This document shows, in pieces, positions 1-11,137 of a stretch of 64,000 nt of DNA (within the stretch, counting starts at the first letter, position 1; each line of letters opens with the position of its first letter). The stretch lies in NCBI RefSeq assembly GCF_019578655.1, contig NC_063261.1, forward strand, positions 9,122,446 to 9,186,445, given 5' to 3'. The DNA comes from Ricinus communis (Eukaryota > Streptophyta > Magnoliopsida > Malpighiales > Euphorbiaceae). Under the pieces are notes generated by a model that did not search any database, had not been told where the DNA came from, and saw nothing but the letters and a program-made list of their open reading frames with translations. Position numbers and translations under genes: made by a program.

Positions 1-291
1 AATAGATAAAAAGTGCATTTTTGACATTTCAAAGGCTTCTACCACTTAAACTTCGCGTCTTACTTCAAAGAAATAAAATCGAGGGGCTAAAACAACACAG
101 CTACATCATAAACCAACTGTAAAATATTTAATAAAATAACAATTTTTGATTTCAAACAATTATTAAATGTTTTTTTGATAAAAATTCAAAATGGACGAAA
201 TGGACTTATACATATCATTTATGATGAGATTCATGCGGAGCCCATATAAGTTCATTTCTATCTTGTAAGCTTGACATGAAATTTTGATCAG

Positions 292-460
292 GGAGGGAGC
301 TAATGTGAAGGGATATTATGCATGGTCATTTATGGACGACTTTGAATGGGATGCTGGATTTACCGTTCGATTTGGCATGATTTATGTTGACTACAAGAAC
401 AAGTTGAAGAGATATATGAAATATTCAGCTTACTGGTTCAAGATGTTCCTTCTGCACTAA
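292..460 (+). CDS. GH1 beta-glucosidase, last exon (partial)
   Basis: This is the C-terminal exon of a family 1 glycoside hydrolase, the plant beta-glucosidase family that removes glucose from small-molecule glucosides. The exon opens after an AG acceptor at 290-291, completes a split codon, and reads 55 residues to TAA at 458-460. Visible family landmarks are [13 protein letters not shown], the [13 protein letters not shown] block (the FEW motif helps form the sugar-binding floor), then [12 protein letters not shown] and SAYWFK near the end. The two catalytic glutamates and the rest of the protein lie upstream, outside the window. The reading frame is intact, so the gene may be functional, but I cannot judge this from one exon. 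Preceding exons were not recognised in 1-289, which is probably intron. Substrate cannot be predicted. Confidence 0.88.
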
Positions 461-700
461 GTGGTGATTCACCCTGGCCATCTATCTCTACCTCTCTGTT
501 TTGTTTTCTTCTTCTTCGCTACGAGGGTGTGAGGATAGCAAGTGAGAGTTTGTTTTTGAGGCCAATCCATCAATTCTGTTTCTCTCTTTGAGTTATGTTG
601 CGTATGTTTAAATGATGGCCAGGTTTTGCTCCATGTAGTTGGGCTTTTATTTAATAATGAAAATATGTCTCTTCACTTGTTACTTGTATGTGATGCTTTG
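461..700 (+). other. Probable 3'UTR of the GH1 gene
   Basis: Sequence directly after the GH1 stop is pyrimidine-rich, then AT-rich, with AATAAT-type polyadenylation signals around 650-660. No ORF of note. The exact cleavage site cannot be seen. Confidence 0.45.
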
Positions 701-1129
701 AGAGTTTTCTTAACACATTAAGTACTACTTTGAGATATAATCCATGATCACTTTGCTTGCAGACTAAGCAATCACCCGACCTATACACCACAAACTCAGA
801 ACATGTTGTCAAAATGTCTTCCTCATATAATTCATGTTTATTTGGATCAATTTCTATCTCTGTTTCATATGACTACTAATGCCGTGGCTTTGTATGACAT
901 AACTAAAAACCAATTATTCCAAAATTCAACTTCATAACATAGTCTTGTACTAACATAGTATAGCGGAAGAGAGCTATATGTATTGTTCTAATTTATCTAT
1001 GATAGTTTATACAATTTGTGTTGGCATATCATCTATTTATTAAAAAATATTTGTTCAAGTTTATAAATTCTTTATATTTGTATATTTAAACTAATATATA
1101 TGAATTACATATAATGTATAGTGCATTGT
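701..1129. other. Intergenic, nothing recognised
   Basis: AT-rich sequence with no coding, tRNA or repeat signature that I can support. Confidence 0.5.
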
Positions 1130-2274
1130 GCGAGAAATCATAAAGAGGTTGTGATTATGAGATTCTCCTCACAATAAAGTATTATTCCTAAACTAGTTCA
1201 TAGTCGAAGTTTAATCAAAAGATTGATTCTCATCATATGGATATTGATAAAATACTTGAGACTACCACAATGGGTTTATCATCTTACTTTGGAAGTAAGG
1301 AATCGATCTTTGACACTATCTTATGTCATTCTAACCATGAGGTGCTCAAGGGATAGTAATTGGGTATAAAAAGAGTCACATAGAAAGAATGAGATTATCC
1401 ACAAATGACTTACTACCCAAAGTAATTATTACATGGGACTATATCCTAGAGTTTTTTGATAGTGCATTAACTAATACAAATCCTCGTGCAAGGTAGTTGA
1501 ACATATTGATTATGAATTGAGATTTGTAGATTAAGTTCATTAGTTAGTGGAATTATATCAAATAATAAATATGATTGGATCAAACATAGAGTTGATACTT
1601 CAATCCATACTCTGTGAGTAACTAGGATATAAGGATAATGAAAAGATTGAATTACATTGAACAAATCATTTACAACAAGATTGATTAGTTGACACTAATC
1701 CTTCCTACACATTTGGGTGGTCATGATGCATTGCTAGATATCAATTTTGATGTATAAGATATGAATTAAGTTAATTAGAGAATTAACAATGAACTAAAAG
1801 AGTTTAATATATAATTTATTGCCAACATGTTAAGAACTTTTTGGATCACACACAAATATACTGAACGTTAGATTAAGATTTGACTTAAACTTATATACAT
1901 TTGGCCTAATTAAGTTTTAATTATATTAATACTTATTGAGCTATGGTATTCGACTATGAATGACCTTTTTACTATGCTCATGTATTTATTAAGTTAATTT
2001 AGTTTAACAAGTCCAACTAAGACCCAACTTAAGAGTAAGTAAGCCCTTGTTAGGAATATTTGTTATTAAGGGACTAAGTTAAATGCAATGTATATATATA
2101 TAAAGGACATAATAGGCGGCTAAGGTTAAGGTTGTTTCTGTCAACACTTAATTAATTTGATTAATTAAGACTTAGCCTAACTAGGAACTAGCATTCATTC
2201 CTAATCATCTCTATTCTCTCTCTTGTGAAAAATTGTTCATAAGAGATTCCAACTTTAAAACTTGTGTGGATTAC
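1130..2274 (+). repeat. LTR-like remnant, family unassigned
   Basis: Non-coding AT-rich block with LTR style: a run of TA ending TATATAAAGG near 2092-2106 that would serve as a TATA box, then a leader with CT-rich patches and a GTGTGGATTAC stretch where Athila element A begins. No coding domain, PBS or partner LTR is visible, so the family is unknown. The right end appears cut by the insertion of A. The left limit is approximate. Confidence 0.35.
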
Positions 2275-3526
2275 TGATCGGTCCAAATTATATATAGATA
2301 ATTAAGAGCTTTAATGATATATTTCTATATATAATATAGTAAAAATATGTATTTTTACCTCACTTTAGTTTTCTTGTCTAAATTCAAGAAATAATCGCCA
2401 GAGAAAAATTTGAGCCAAAAATGCATAAATGGGCTTTAAATAGACTGCGGCTGTAAAAGACTTGGGAATAAGACACGTGGGCTACCAATAGCGCAGGCTT
2501 AGCCAAATTTATCAAGGCCCAATAAGGCGGAATTCAGTAGTTATGATGTAATTAATGGATAATTATCTTTTAAGTTGTTTATTTTATTTAGGACAGTAAG
2601 AGATAACTATAGTAGTTATGTGCTTAGAGAATAACTCTAAAAAGGAAATCTCTATAAAAAGTACAGGTTAATTAAACAAAAGAGGGTTTTTTTACTACTA
2701 TTCTCTCTGCGAGAAAGGCTTCACTATTCGCTCTGCAGGAATTTCTACAGTTTATCATCTTCTACATCTAGTTAGTCTTGTTGCATTATTCTTTCAAGAA
2801 TCAAAGAAGCTTTTTAAAGACGTGGAGAGAGAGGATCAATCTTCTAAGGTCTTTGGATTTTGAGGGAGTTTTAATTTTTTATTTTGTGTATCTTATGTCT
2901 TTCTATTTAATTACAATGACCATTGGATTAAGTATGTGAGGCTAAGTTCCATAAGTGTTTAGTTTGAATTTTTACTTATGTATGAACCTTTTATATTATG
3001 AGTTTAATGAATGATTTCTTTACTTTCATATATGTATTAGTTTCATCTATTATTATTGGTTGACTATCATATCAATTTAGTAGTAATATATGTTATGAAA
3101 ATCTTTAGATTAAAAGTATTAGAAATATCATCTTTACTTTAATCTATGTTGGTATAAGAAACCTATGTTGCATAATTAACTTGAGTGACTTAGGGAAAAG
3201 ACACATCACCGTCTCATTTATTAGATTTGGACTTAAGGAAAATAAGAGGATTACTAAGTATAAGCTACACTAAATGCTATTTTATCATATAGTTTATATT
3301 AATCATTCTAGTTGCATATTTATTTTCTAGTTATTTAATTTCTTTTATAAACCTTAAGATCATTCTCAAAATATTGGTTTAGAGTTTTTAGATTTAGTTT
3401 TAGTATTTAATATGATAATTGGTCTTTATAATATTTGTTGTACAATTTCTTATAAGATCGACCTCGTGGTGAACTTGCCCGTACTATCATTCGGTTCATA
3501 CACTTACGAGTACTAATTTAGACACA
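2275..3526 (+). repeat. 5' LTR of element A
   Basis: About 1.25 kb, starting TGATCGGTCC and ending GACACA ten bases before the PBS. It contains a TATA box at 2653-2659 followed by a CT-rich leader. Boundaries are inferred from TG...CA ends and PBS spacing, not from a matching 3' copy. Confidence 0.6.
2653..2659 (+). promoter_or_regulatory. TATA box in LTR of element A
   Basis: TATAAAA preceded by CTC and followed about 45 bases later by a CT-rich tract (2690-2740), as expected for the U3/R border of a plant LTR. Confidence 0.5.
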
Positions 3527-3535
3527 TAAAGTTTT

Positions 3536-3551
3536 TGGCGCCATTGCCGGG
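3536..3551 (+). other. Primer binding site of element A (tRNA-Asp type)
   Basis: TGGCGCCATTGCCGGG matches the Athila PBS complementary to the tRNA-Asp 3' end with one difference (A for G at the seventh base). It lies just inside the 5' LTR. Confidence 0.8.
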
Positions 3552-3690
3552 GAGTTGTTTTAATATTGTATTGATTAATTGTTGAGTTTTATTTCTTGTG
3601 TTTTTGTGTATTGCATGTTTATTTATTTTTATTTTTTCTTTAAATTTTATTTTTAAGTTTTTAAATATGAAAATTTTTCTTTAATTTTGT

Positions 3691-5300
3691 ATGCCTAGTA
3701 GAAAAACAAGATCATGTGATTCATCAACTCAAAATCCCTACAACTTAAGATCAGCTGTTAAAAAGGTAGAAAGAGACCAAGAGGTAGAGAGTGAGTTTGT
3801 ATCTCCAAGAGAAAAAGAATCTGAAGAAAAGCTAGAACAAGGGTTTGAAGGAGAAATTGAGATAATGGCTAATGACCAAAGAGAAGTTGCAGCTCAAAGG
3901 CAAATGGCTATGAAGGATTATACTCGTCATATAATTAGTAACACTACTTCATGCATAGTTTTAGGTGACGCATCTATAAATTATGAACTAAAGAACATCC
4001 ATTTTAATATACTTCCTTCATTTTATGGTATGCCTAGTGAGGATGCATTAATATCCATTAGAGAATTTTATGCTATAGTTCATACATTCCCATTATCTAG
4101 ACTCAATAAAGACCAATTAAGGATGAGATGTTTTCCTTACTCATTAAAAGAGAAAGAAAAGGGTTAGTTAATGATCTTGCCTCGTAATTCTTTGAGAACT
4201 TAAGATGAAGTTTATCAAATATTTATAAGCAAATTTTACTCACATCAAAAGACTAAAGAATTAAGGCTGAAATTTCCAACTTTTATTAAAAAGATATTGA
4301 ATCCTTTCATGAAGCATGGGATCGCTTCAAATCACTTTTATTACAATGCCCAAACCATGAATACTCACTTCCTGTGACCAACCAATCATTTTATGATGGT
4401 CTAATAAAACAATATCAATGTATGGTTAATAATGCAGTTAGGGGTGCCATGTTAGAGAAAACTACTGATGAGATTTATGATATCTTTGAGATGTAAGGAG
4501 CTAATTCACAACAAAAGAGTGAGAACAAAAAGAGTATGAGTGAATAAAGTGGTGTCTAATAATGAGATGGCTATGCAAATAACTGAATTAACTAAACAAG
4601 TTAGGATACTTGCTTCAACTAAGAATGTACAGAGTAATGAGGTATGTGGTATATCTGGTGTTTATGGTCATGCTGCTAACATTTGCTCGTCTTATACAGG
4701 AGATGATTATGAACATGTTAATTTGATAGAATCTTATTAGCCTAGGCAATCTAGGAATAATCCATACTCCAACACTTATAATCTAGGATGGAGGAATCAT
4801 CCAAATTTTTCCTAGAGAAATAATAATCATAACCCACCACAAATACTGAGGAACCAAACCAGCCCTAGTGTCAGAATCAAGAGCCTCAATACCTAAGAAA
4901 TCAAAACCCTCCATTCCCTAATCAAGGACAAGCCCCTCAAAGAAAATCAAGTTTGGAGGACACACTCCAATCTTTTATGACAACTACCCATGATAGAATG
5001 GAGAGGAATGAGAAGAAAACTGATTCTATAGAAGCTTCAATGAAGCGATTAGAAACTCAAATTGGACAAATTGCTGAAGCTATACAAGAAAACAAGAAAG
5101 AGAAATTACCAAGTCAACCTAAGCAAGCTAAAGCAGTCATTGTTCTTAAAGATGGTGAATTATTTGATAATAATATTGAAAAATTAATTGAGAAGAATTC
5201 TTCTTATGCAGGGACATCAAAAGAAGATGGACTAGTTGATATAGAAATAATTGAAGGAGGTTTACAAAAAGAAGGAAGAATAGAGCCCAATATTGGGTAG
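3691..5300 (+). pseudogene. Athila gag, degraded (element A)
   Basis: The capsid precursor region. The first open part (3691-4167) starts MPSRKTRS, with NPYNLRSAVKK and the matrix/capsid part FYGMPSEDALISIREFYAIV. The next stretch is full of stops and frame changes but still shows remnants such as the CPNHEYSLPV region near 4350. The open part at 4953-5300 is the gag C-terminal helix-rich segment (EKKTDSIEASMKRLETQIGQ), probably a coiled coil, with a KDGELFD remnant of the TLRSGKEL-type motif. A TAG at 4813-4815 fits a CAG-to-TAG change. Not functional. Confidence 0.75.
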
Positions 5301-5577
5301 AAAGAGAAAGACAAGGAGGCATTTTCAGGACTTGAGTTTCATAAGACAGCTAAGTCTTATAAGCCTCCTATTCCGTTCCCGAATAGATTGAAAGAAAACA
5401 AATAGGATAAGCAATTTTCTATAATTTTTGATATGCTTTCTAAAGTTAACATTAATTTGCCTTTGCTGCATGTGATTAGGAATATTGCCAGATTATGCTA
5501 AATTCTTTAAGGAACTTAATTCCAACAAGAGAAGATATGGAAACAATTAAAAAGTTATAGTATCTGAAATAGTAAAT

Positions 5578-6044
5578 GCAGTTCTCCAACAACAATTACC
5601 TTATAAGATGAAAAATCCTGGGAGCTTTACCGTCAATACCATAATGGGAGATAAAAAGGTTGCTAAAACCATGTTAGATTTGGGAGCAAGCATCAATTTA
5701 ATACCATATTTAACATATGCACAATTGGCTTAGGAGAATTGAAGCCAACTACCATGTCTCTACAACTAGCTGATCGGTCGATTAAGTATCCAAGAGGTAT
5801 GGTGGAAGATTTGCTGATTTAGATAGGAAAATTGATAATCCCTGCTGACTTTGTGGTTTTTGACATGGAAAGTACATCAGCAAAGGATAAGGAGCAAACA
5901 ATACTCCTTGGTGGACCTTTCATGGAAACTACCAAGACAGTTATTGACATGCACAATGGGAAGCTGACTATGATAGTCTTGGGAGAGATTATAGAATTTA
6001 AAGTATTTGATTCTCTAACTATATCTCCGAACACTTCAGTTTGA
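5578..6044 (+). pseudogene. Aspartic protease region, degraded (element A)
   Basis: Retroviral-type aspartic protease that would cut the polyprotein. The active-site neighbourhood reads MLDLGASINLIP (D-L-G-A-S is the usual plant Ty3 form). A frame break follows, then a second open part from 5832 with IIPADFVVFDMES and ILLGGPF, where most relatives have ILGRPF, so the conserved Arg is Gly here. The stops and frame break make it inactive. Confidence 0.72.
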
Positions 6045-6299
6045 TGAATGTTCATATATTGTTTGCATGGATTATCTTGTTTATGAAACATATTTACAGG
6101 TAAGGATGATAAGTTAGAAGTTGCATTAATATTGGAAAAGCTTGAAGAAAATTTAGATGAAAAAGTCTTAGACTTACATGATAAGTTAGATGAAGCTATT
6201 CCATTGTTACTTGATGAAAGCATTATTAAACATTTAGATTCACCCATTGAAATTGAATAAGAAATTATTAATGAACCACCTAAAGTTGAGCTTAAGGGG

Positions 6300-7806
6300 T
6301 TGCCTAACACACTCAAATATGTCATGTTGGGAGAAAGGAATATATGCTCAATGGTCATAGCTTATGATCTTTCTCCTTTAGAGGAAGAGGCAACTATAAG
6401 AGAATTAAGAAGGCTTAAAAAAGTTATTAGGTGGGGAATTTCTGACATTAAGGGGATTAGTCCAACAATGTGTATGCATAAAATTATTTTAAGAGACAAT
6501 TCTAAAGCGATTAGAGATACACAAAGACGACTTCATCTTAACATGAAAGAGGTTGTAAAAAAAAGTCTAAAAATTATTGGATGAGTGTATTATATACCCT
6601 ATAGTTGATAGTAATTAGGTAGCCCTGTTCATGTAGTACCTAAAAAGTCAGGCACAATAGTTGTTAAGAATGAAAAAGGAAAATTAGTCCCCATAAGAAT
6701 GACAACATGGTGGAGAATGTGTATTGATTATAGAAATTTAAACGCTACAACAAAGAAGGATCATTTTTCTCTTCCTTTTATTGATCAAATATTAAAGCAT
6801 TTAGCAGGACATGAATTTTATTGTTTTCTTGATGGACTTTCAGGATATTATCAAGTACTCATTGCACCTGAAGATCAAGAAAAGATAAATTTTACATGTT
6901 CCTTTGAAACTTTTGTGTTTAGGAGGATGCTTTTTGGGCTTTGTAATGCTCAAGCAACATTCCAAAGATGTATGCTTTCTATTTCTCTGACATGTTAGAA
7001 GACTGCATCGAGGTATTTATGGATGATTTTTCAGTTTTTGGCTCCTCATTTGATGCATGTCTAAGTAATTTGACTCATGTTTTCGAGAGATGCATCGAGT
7101 GTAACTTAACATTGAGGTGGGAAAAGAGTCATTTCATGGTTAAACATGGTATTGAGTTAGGACATGTTGTTTATAGTAAAGGTATTAAAGTCGATAAGGC
7201 AAAAATTGATTTAATTACCAAATTGCCTTTCCTACTTCAGTAAAGGGCATTAGAAGTTTTCTTAGCCATACAGGATTTTATAGGCGTTTTATTATAGACT
7301 TTTCTAAAATTTCTCGTCCTTTAAGTGAACTGTTGGCTAAAGGTGTTAACTTTATTTTAATGATGCATGCCTTTCTGCTTTTAATGCCTTGAAAGAAAGA
7401 TTGACTAGTGCACATGTTATTATGGCACCTGATTGGTCTTTTCCCTTTAAAATAATATGTGATGCATCTGATTATGCTATAGGAGCAGTCCTAGGCCAAA
7501 GAGTTGATAAAGCTTTACATGTAATATATTATGCTAGCAAAACTCTTAATGATGCCCAAATAAACTATTCAATAATTGAAAAAAAATTTCTAGTTGTTGT
7601 ATTTTCACTAGAAAAATTCAGATCTTACTTGGTAGGATCTAAAGTTATTATTCATTCAGATCATACAGCTTTGAGATATCTTTTAACTAAGCCTTATGCT
7701 AAACCACGGCTTATTAAGTGGGTGCTCTTATTGTAAGAATTTGATATTGAAATAAAAGATAAAAAAGGAAGTGAAAATGTAGCTGCGGATCATCTTTCGA
7801 GGTTGA
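6300..7806 (+). pseudogene. Reverse transcriptase and RNase H, degraded (element A)
   Basis: The pre-RT segment (LPNTLKYVMLGE-like, then WGISDIKGISPTMCMHKI) runs to about 6584. The RT fingers and palm follow with WRMCIDYRNLNA, HFSLPFIDQILKHL and FYCFLDGLSGYYQV. A frameshift near 6970-7000 separates these from the palm motif VFMDDFSVFG at about 7013, whose two Asp are catalytic. RNase H begins near 7389 with [13 protein letters not shown] (first catalytic Asp) and [10 protein letters not shown], and ends ENVAADHLSRL near 7806. At least three frames are needed to read it. Confidence 0.82.
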
Positions 7807-8039
7807 TTTCCGATTTTGATAATCTTGGTTCTAAAAAAGTAATTAATGAGACTCTCCCTGATGAACAATTGTTTGTGGTAAATCATGAGCCATGGTATGC
7901 TGACATTGTAAACTATTTGGCATGTGGTATTATGAGAACTAACTTAACATGACAAGAAAAGAAACGATTTCTATACGTGTGTAGCCATTATTATTGTGAT
8001 GACTCATATTTGTTTAAACATTATTCTGATCAAATGATT

Positions 8040-9176
8040 AGAAGATATGTTCCTGAAGATGAGCAAAAAAGTTTTTTGGCTTTTTGCCATTAAATGCATT
8101 GCGGAGGTCATTTTGGTGGTAAGAAAACAGCCTACAAGGTTCTACATTCAGGTTTCTTCTAGCCTTCGTTATTTAAAGATGTTCATATTTTTTGTGCTAA
8201 TATGGGTGCCAAAGAAGTGGAAATATTAGCAAATGAATTGAAATGCCTTAAACTCTTAATCTTGTGGTTGAGCTGTTTAATATGTAGAGCATCGATTTTC
8301 ATGGGACCATTTTCACCTTCTCATGGTTATGAATATATACTTATTGCTATTGATTATGTGTCTAAATGGGTAGAAGCAATAGTTACTCGAACTAATGATA
8401 CTAAGATAGTATGAAAATTCATAAAGGATAATGTTTTTAGTAGGTTTGGAATGCCTAGAGCAATCATTAGTGACGGGGGAACATATTTTTGCAGCAAGGC
8501 ATTTAGCGCCTTACTAAAGAAATATGGAGTAACTCATAGAGTTGCAATCCCTTACCACCCACAAACGTTAGGACAGGTGGAAGTTAGCAATAGGCAAATT
8601 AAATCAATACTTGAGAAATCATTGCGCCCATCTAGGAAAGATTGGGCTATACACTTGAATAATGCCCTTTGGGCATATCGCACAGCTTATAAAATACCGA
8701 TTGGAATGAGTCCTTATAGATTAGTATATGGCAAGGCTTGCCATTTACTGGTCGAATTGGAACATAAAGCATACTAGGCTATTAAGGAGCTTAATATGGA
8801 CTTAACGAAAGCAGGTCAAGAGCGCCTATTGCACCTAAATGAGCTAGAAGAATTGCATAGTAAGGCATATGAGAATGCCAAACTATACAAAGAAAGGACC
8901 AAGAAGCAACATGATAAGAATTTACTTCGTAAATCTTTTACCCTTGGAATGAAAGTATTATTATTTAACTCACATTTTAAACTTTTTTTTAAGAAAGTTT
9001 AGATCAAGATGGAATGACCCCTTCGAAGTAATAACGGTTTTCAATCATGGTGCAGTGGAATTACGTAACATTAAGACTCAAGAACGATCAAAGTTAATGG
9101 CCATCGCTTAAAGCCATATTATGAAGGAATGACCTATGGACATGAAGTGGAATGGATGGAAGCACCACCAATTTGA
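8040..9176 (+). pseudogene. Integrase, degraded (element A)
   Basis: The H2C2 zinc-binding part is scrambled around 8050-8250. The catalytic core has [11 protein letters not shown] (first Asp) up to a stop at 8412. The next open part (8451-8777) has [12 protein letters not shown] (second Asp), YHPQT and [12 protein letters not shown] (Glu), then [12 protein letters not shown] and [10 protein letters not shown]. The C-terminal part (8796-9002) is helix-rich, and after a frame break FEVITVFNHGAVEL and EGMTYGHEVEWMEAPP complete the Athila-type tail, with TGA at 9174-9176. All DDE residues survive in pieces, but the frame does not. Confidence 0.82.
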
Positions 9177-9550
9177 AACAACCTCCGTCAATGTCTAGCT
9201 ATAAACAATAAATTTACCACTTGTGTATTATATATTTTCTATTTTTATTATTTTAGTTTTTAATTTAAAGTATTTTCTCACTTTATTTTTAGGAACCTGT
9301 AAGAGATTCAAATATCCGAGCACATACATGATCATCAAGTACAACAGAGTAACTTTATGTGGCAACACTTAATTTACTAGTCAATATTGTGCTTCAAGTA
9401 TTTATAAGATTATGTGCATTACATAAATTGCATTTAGTTTTAATCATTCAATATGTGAATGTAGAAAAGTATGAAGAACTAGGATTTTTTCTTCCTTATA
9501 GGAATAGGACAAGTAATTAAGGGGTAAATAAGGATTTAAATCCCTAATGA
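9177..9550 (+). other. Post-pol non-coding stretch of element A
   Basis: No ORF. It contains a T-rich tract ending TTTTTAGGAACCTG near 9281-9296 followed by GTAAGAG, so a possible splice acceptor and donor lie close together. Splicing of Athila 3' genes is plausible but is inference here. Confidence 0.35.
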
Positions 9551-10018
9551 CCCGCCTTAAGGAAATCTACAAAAATTATAAGGAGAGCACCTACACCATT
9601 CCATTCACTATTAATTCCATCTAGTTCAAGAGCTAGAAGACCTACACCTGCACCTACACCATCACCTCTACCTAAAATTCCCAAAAATTGGCGCCCAAGG
9701 AAAAGGCTTAGGACGAAGTATGATCTTAGGCCTGAAGAAATTACCGCCTTTTATGCCTATCGTAGAGCCTATCCAAGGCTAATGTAGAGGTCATTCACTC
9801 TTGAGGAAATAATAAAAATTGAAAATTCTGAAAGAAAGTATCAAGAGAAGTACTTAATTAATGAAATCTCTTCGAGAGGTGACGACTTGGTAGGAGATAG
9901 TGAGGGTGAATGTAAAAGTGAGTGCGACATCATTACTCACTCAAAGAAAGAGAGAGAATGTCCAAGGAAGTATGACTATGGCATACCTGAAGCAAAAACA
10001 CCTAAAAGAGGTCGATGA
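9551..10018 (+). other. Unrecognised post-pol ORF in element A
   Basis: One frame stays open from 9551 to TGA at 10016-10018 apart from a single TAG at 9785-9787. It has no early ATG, so it would need splicing or readthrough. The product would be basic and Pro-rich at first (RARRPTPAPTPSPLPKIP), then NWRPRKRLRTKYDLRPEE, AFYAYRRAYPRL, and an acidic SRGDDLVGDSEGE segment before CPRKYDYGIPEAKTPKRG. I know no family for it. It sits between pol and the ORF1/env-position gene, where Athila elements vary. The continuous frame and plausible residue pattern argue for former coding, and the 60-bp duplication at its end breaks it. Confidence 0.45.
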
Positions 10019-10094
10019 CGTCCAAGGAAGTATGACTATGGTATACCCGAAACAAAAACACCCAAAAGCGGTTGAGGATGCCCAAGGAAATATA
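9961..10094 (+). repeat. 60-bp tandem duplication
   Basis: Two units of exactly 60 bp (9961-10020 and 10021-10080) plus 14 bases of a third. The units start TCCAAGGAAGTATGACTATG and differ by a handful of substitutions. In the ORF frame each encodes PRKYDYGIPE and KTPK; in another frame the repeat is open through 9900-10103. Confidence 0.9.
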
Positions 10095-10382
10095 ATTAGT
10101 TAGGATCTAAACATCCCTTGTGATGCTTGTCTTTAATTAGGAATTTAGTCTTAATTTTAGTCAAGTCCCCTCGGTAGCTTACTTTTTAAATTTTTAGTTG
10201 CAATTTATTTTTTATCATTTATTAATAAAATTTAAGACTTTTATTCAAAATTTGCCTAAGCCCTTTATTCTTACTTAGTTGAGTATATTTACATTTACCA
10301 ACTACTTAATTACATATTTTAACAACTTAATAACCCTTATGATATCTTTAGGAACAATTAAACGCCTTAAATTTTTTTTTTA

Positions 10383-10760
10383 GGAAGCCACGTTACGGCA
10401 GTAAATTTTCACACGGGTCTGTAGCAGAGGCACGGCAAGGACGACACGGGCCCAAAGCAGTCAAGCAGCAGCAAAGCCAGCTGCGGCACCACCAGCACTT
10501 GCACGAGCACTGCGCAGTTGTGGAGAGACCGCGAGGCGCGGGTGCTTGCCGCGGCAGCATGCACAAGGCCGAAGCAAGCCGCAACCTCGCGAGCCAGTCG
10601 CAAGCCGTGACCTCGTAGGCTAGTTGCAAGCCGCGACTTCCCCTAGCAGGATGCCACCCGTGAGGCGCGGATGACACCGCGAAGTGCACAGCATCAGCAC
10701 CAAGGCGCATGCCACGACCTCGTGGCGCATCTGCCAGGCGCGAGCGGTGCCACACTTTCT
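10383..10760. other. GC-rich block inside element A
   Basis: About 370 bp of strikingly GC-rich sequence in AT-rich surroundings, entered directly after a T-tract ending TTTAGGAAG at 10371-10385. It contains imperfect direct repeats of a GCAAGCCG(C/T)GACCTCG type, at about 10573-10645. Open frames on the minus strand (such as 10393-10755) are low-complexity Ala/Arg/Cys-rich and are most likely a by-product of base composition. Origin unknown; it may be an insertion or a captured GC-rich leader. Confidence 0.5.
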
Positions 10761-11137
10761 ATAAAAAAACACAACTTTAATTTGAAATGTATTAGGACTC
10801 AAAAGTTGTTGATTTCTCACCAAAAACAACAACTTAAAGGTTCCTAATGACAATTCAAATACAATCCTCCAAAAACCTTAACCCTCACATATAAATATAT
10901 TTTTTTCTCTTTCTAACATCACCTTCCTCCATTAACATCACTTCCTACTTTCTCTCTTTTCATTTTTCTTTCTCTCTCTATAAAAAACCTCAACTTTTCT
11001 TCCAAAACCTTAAGATTTTTACTCTCTACTCTCTATTCTACCTATTCCAAAGGTAAATAATATCCTCAAAGAAGAGAACAAGAAAGGAAAAGAGGAAGGA
11101 AATATTCTCAAGTTCTCATGAAGAAGAACCAAGCTTA

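Noticed and set aside
1467..1664. 65-codon minus-strand ORF
   Set aside because: Lies in a non-coding LTR-like block, with no domain or promoter context.
5819..6358. 179-codon minus-strand ORF
   Set aside because: It is antisense to the protease and pre-RT part of element A, whose plus-strand motifs (DFVVFDMES, LKYVMLGE) are clear.
9961..10094. CRISPR-like array
   Set aside because: Two exact-period head-to-tail units with no spacers, in a plant retrotransposon. The same holds for the repeats at 38056 and 44301.
10393..10755. Minus-strand ORF of 120 codons in a GC-rich block
   Set aside because: Ala/Arg/Cys-rich, low complexity, overlaps open frames elsewhere, and lies inside Athila A. Base composition explains it.
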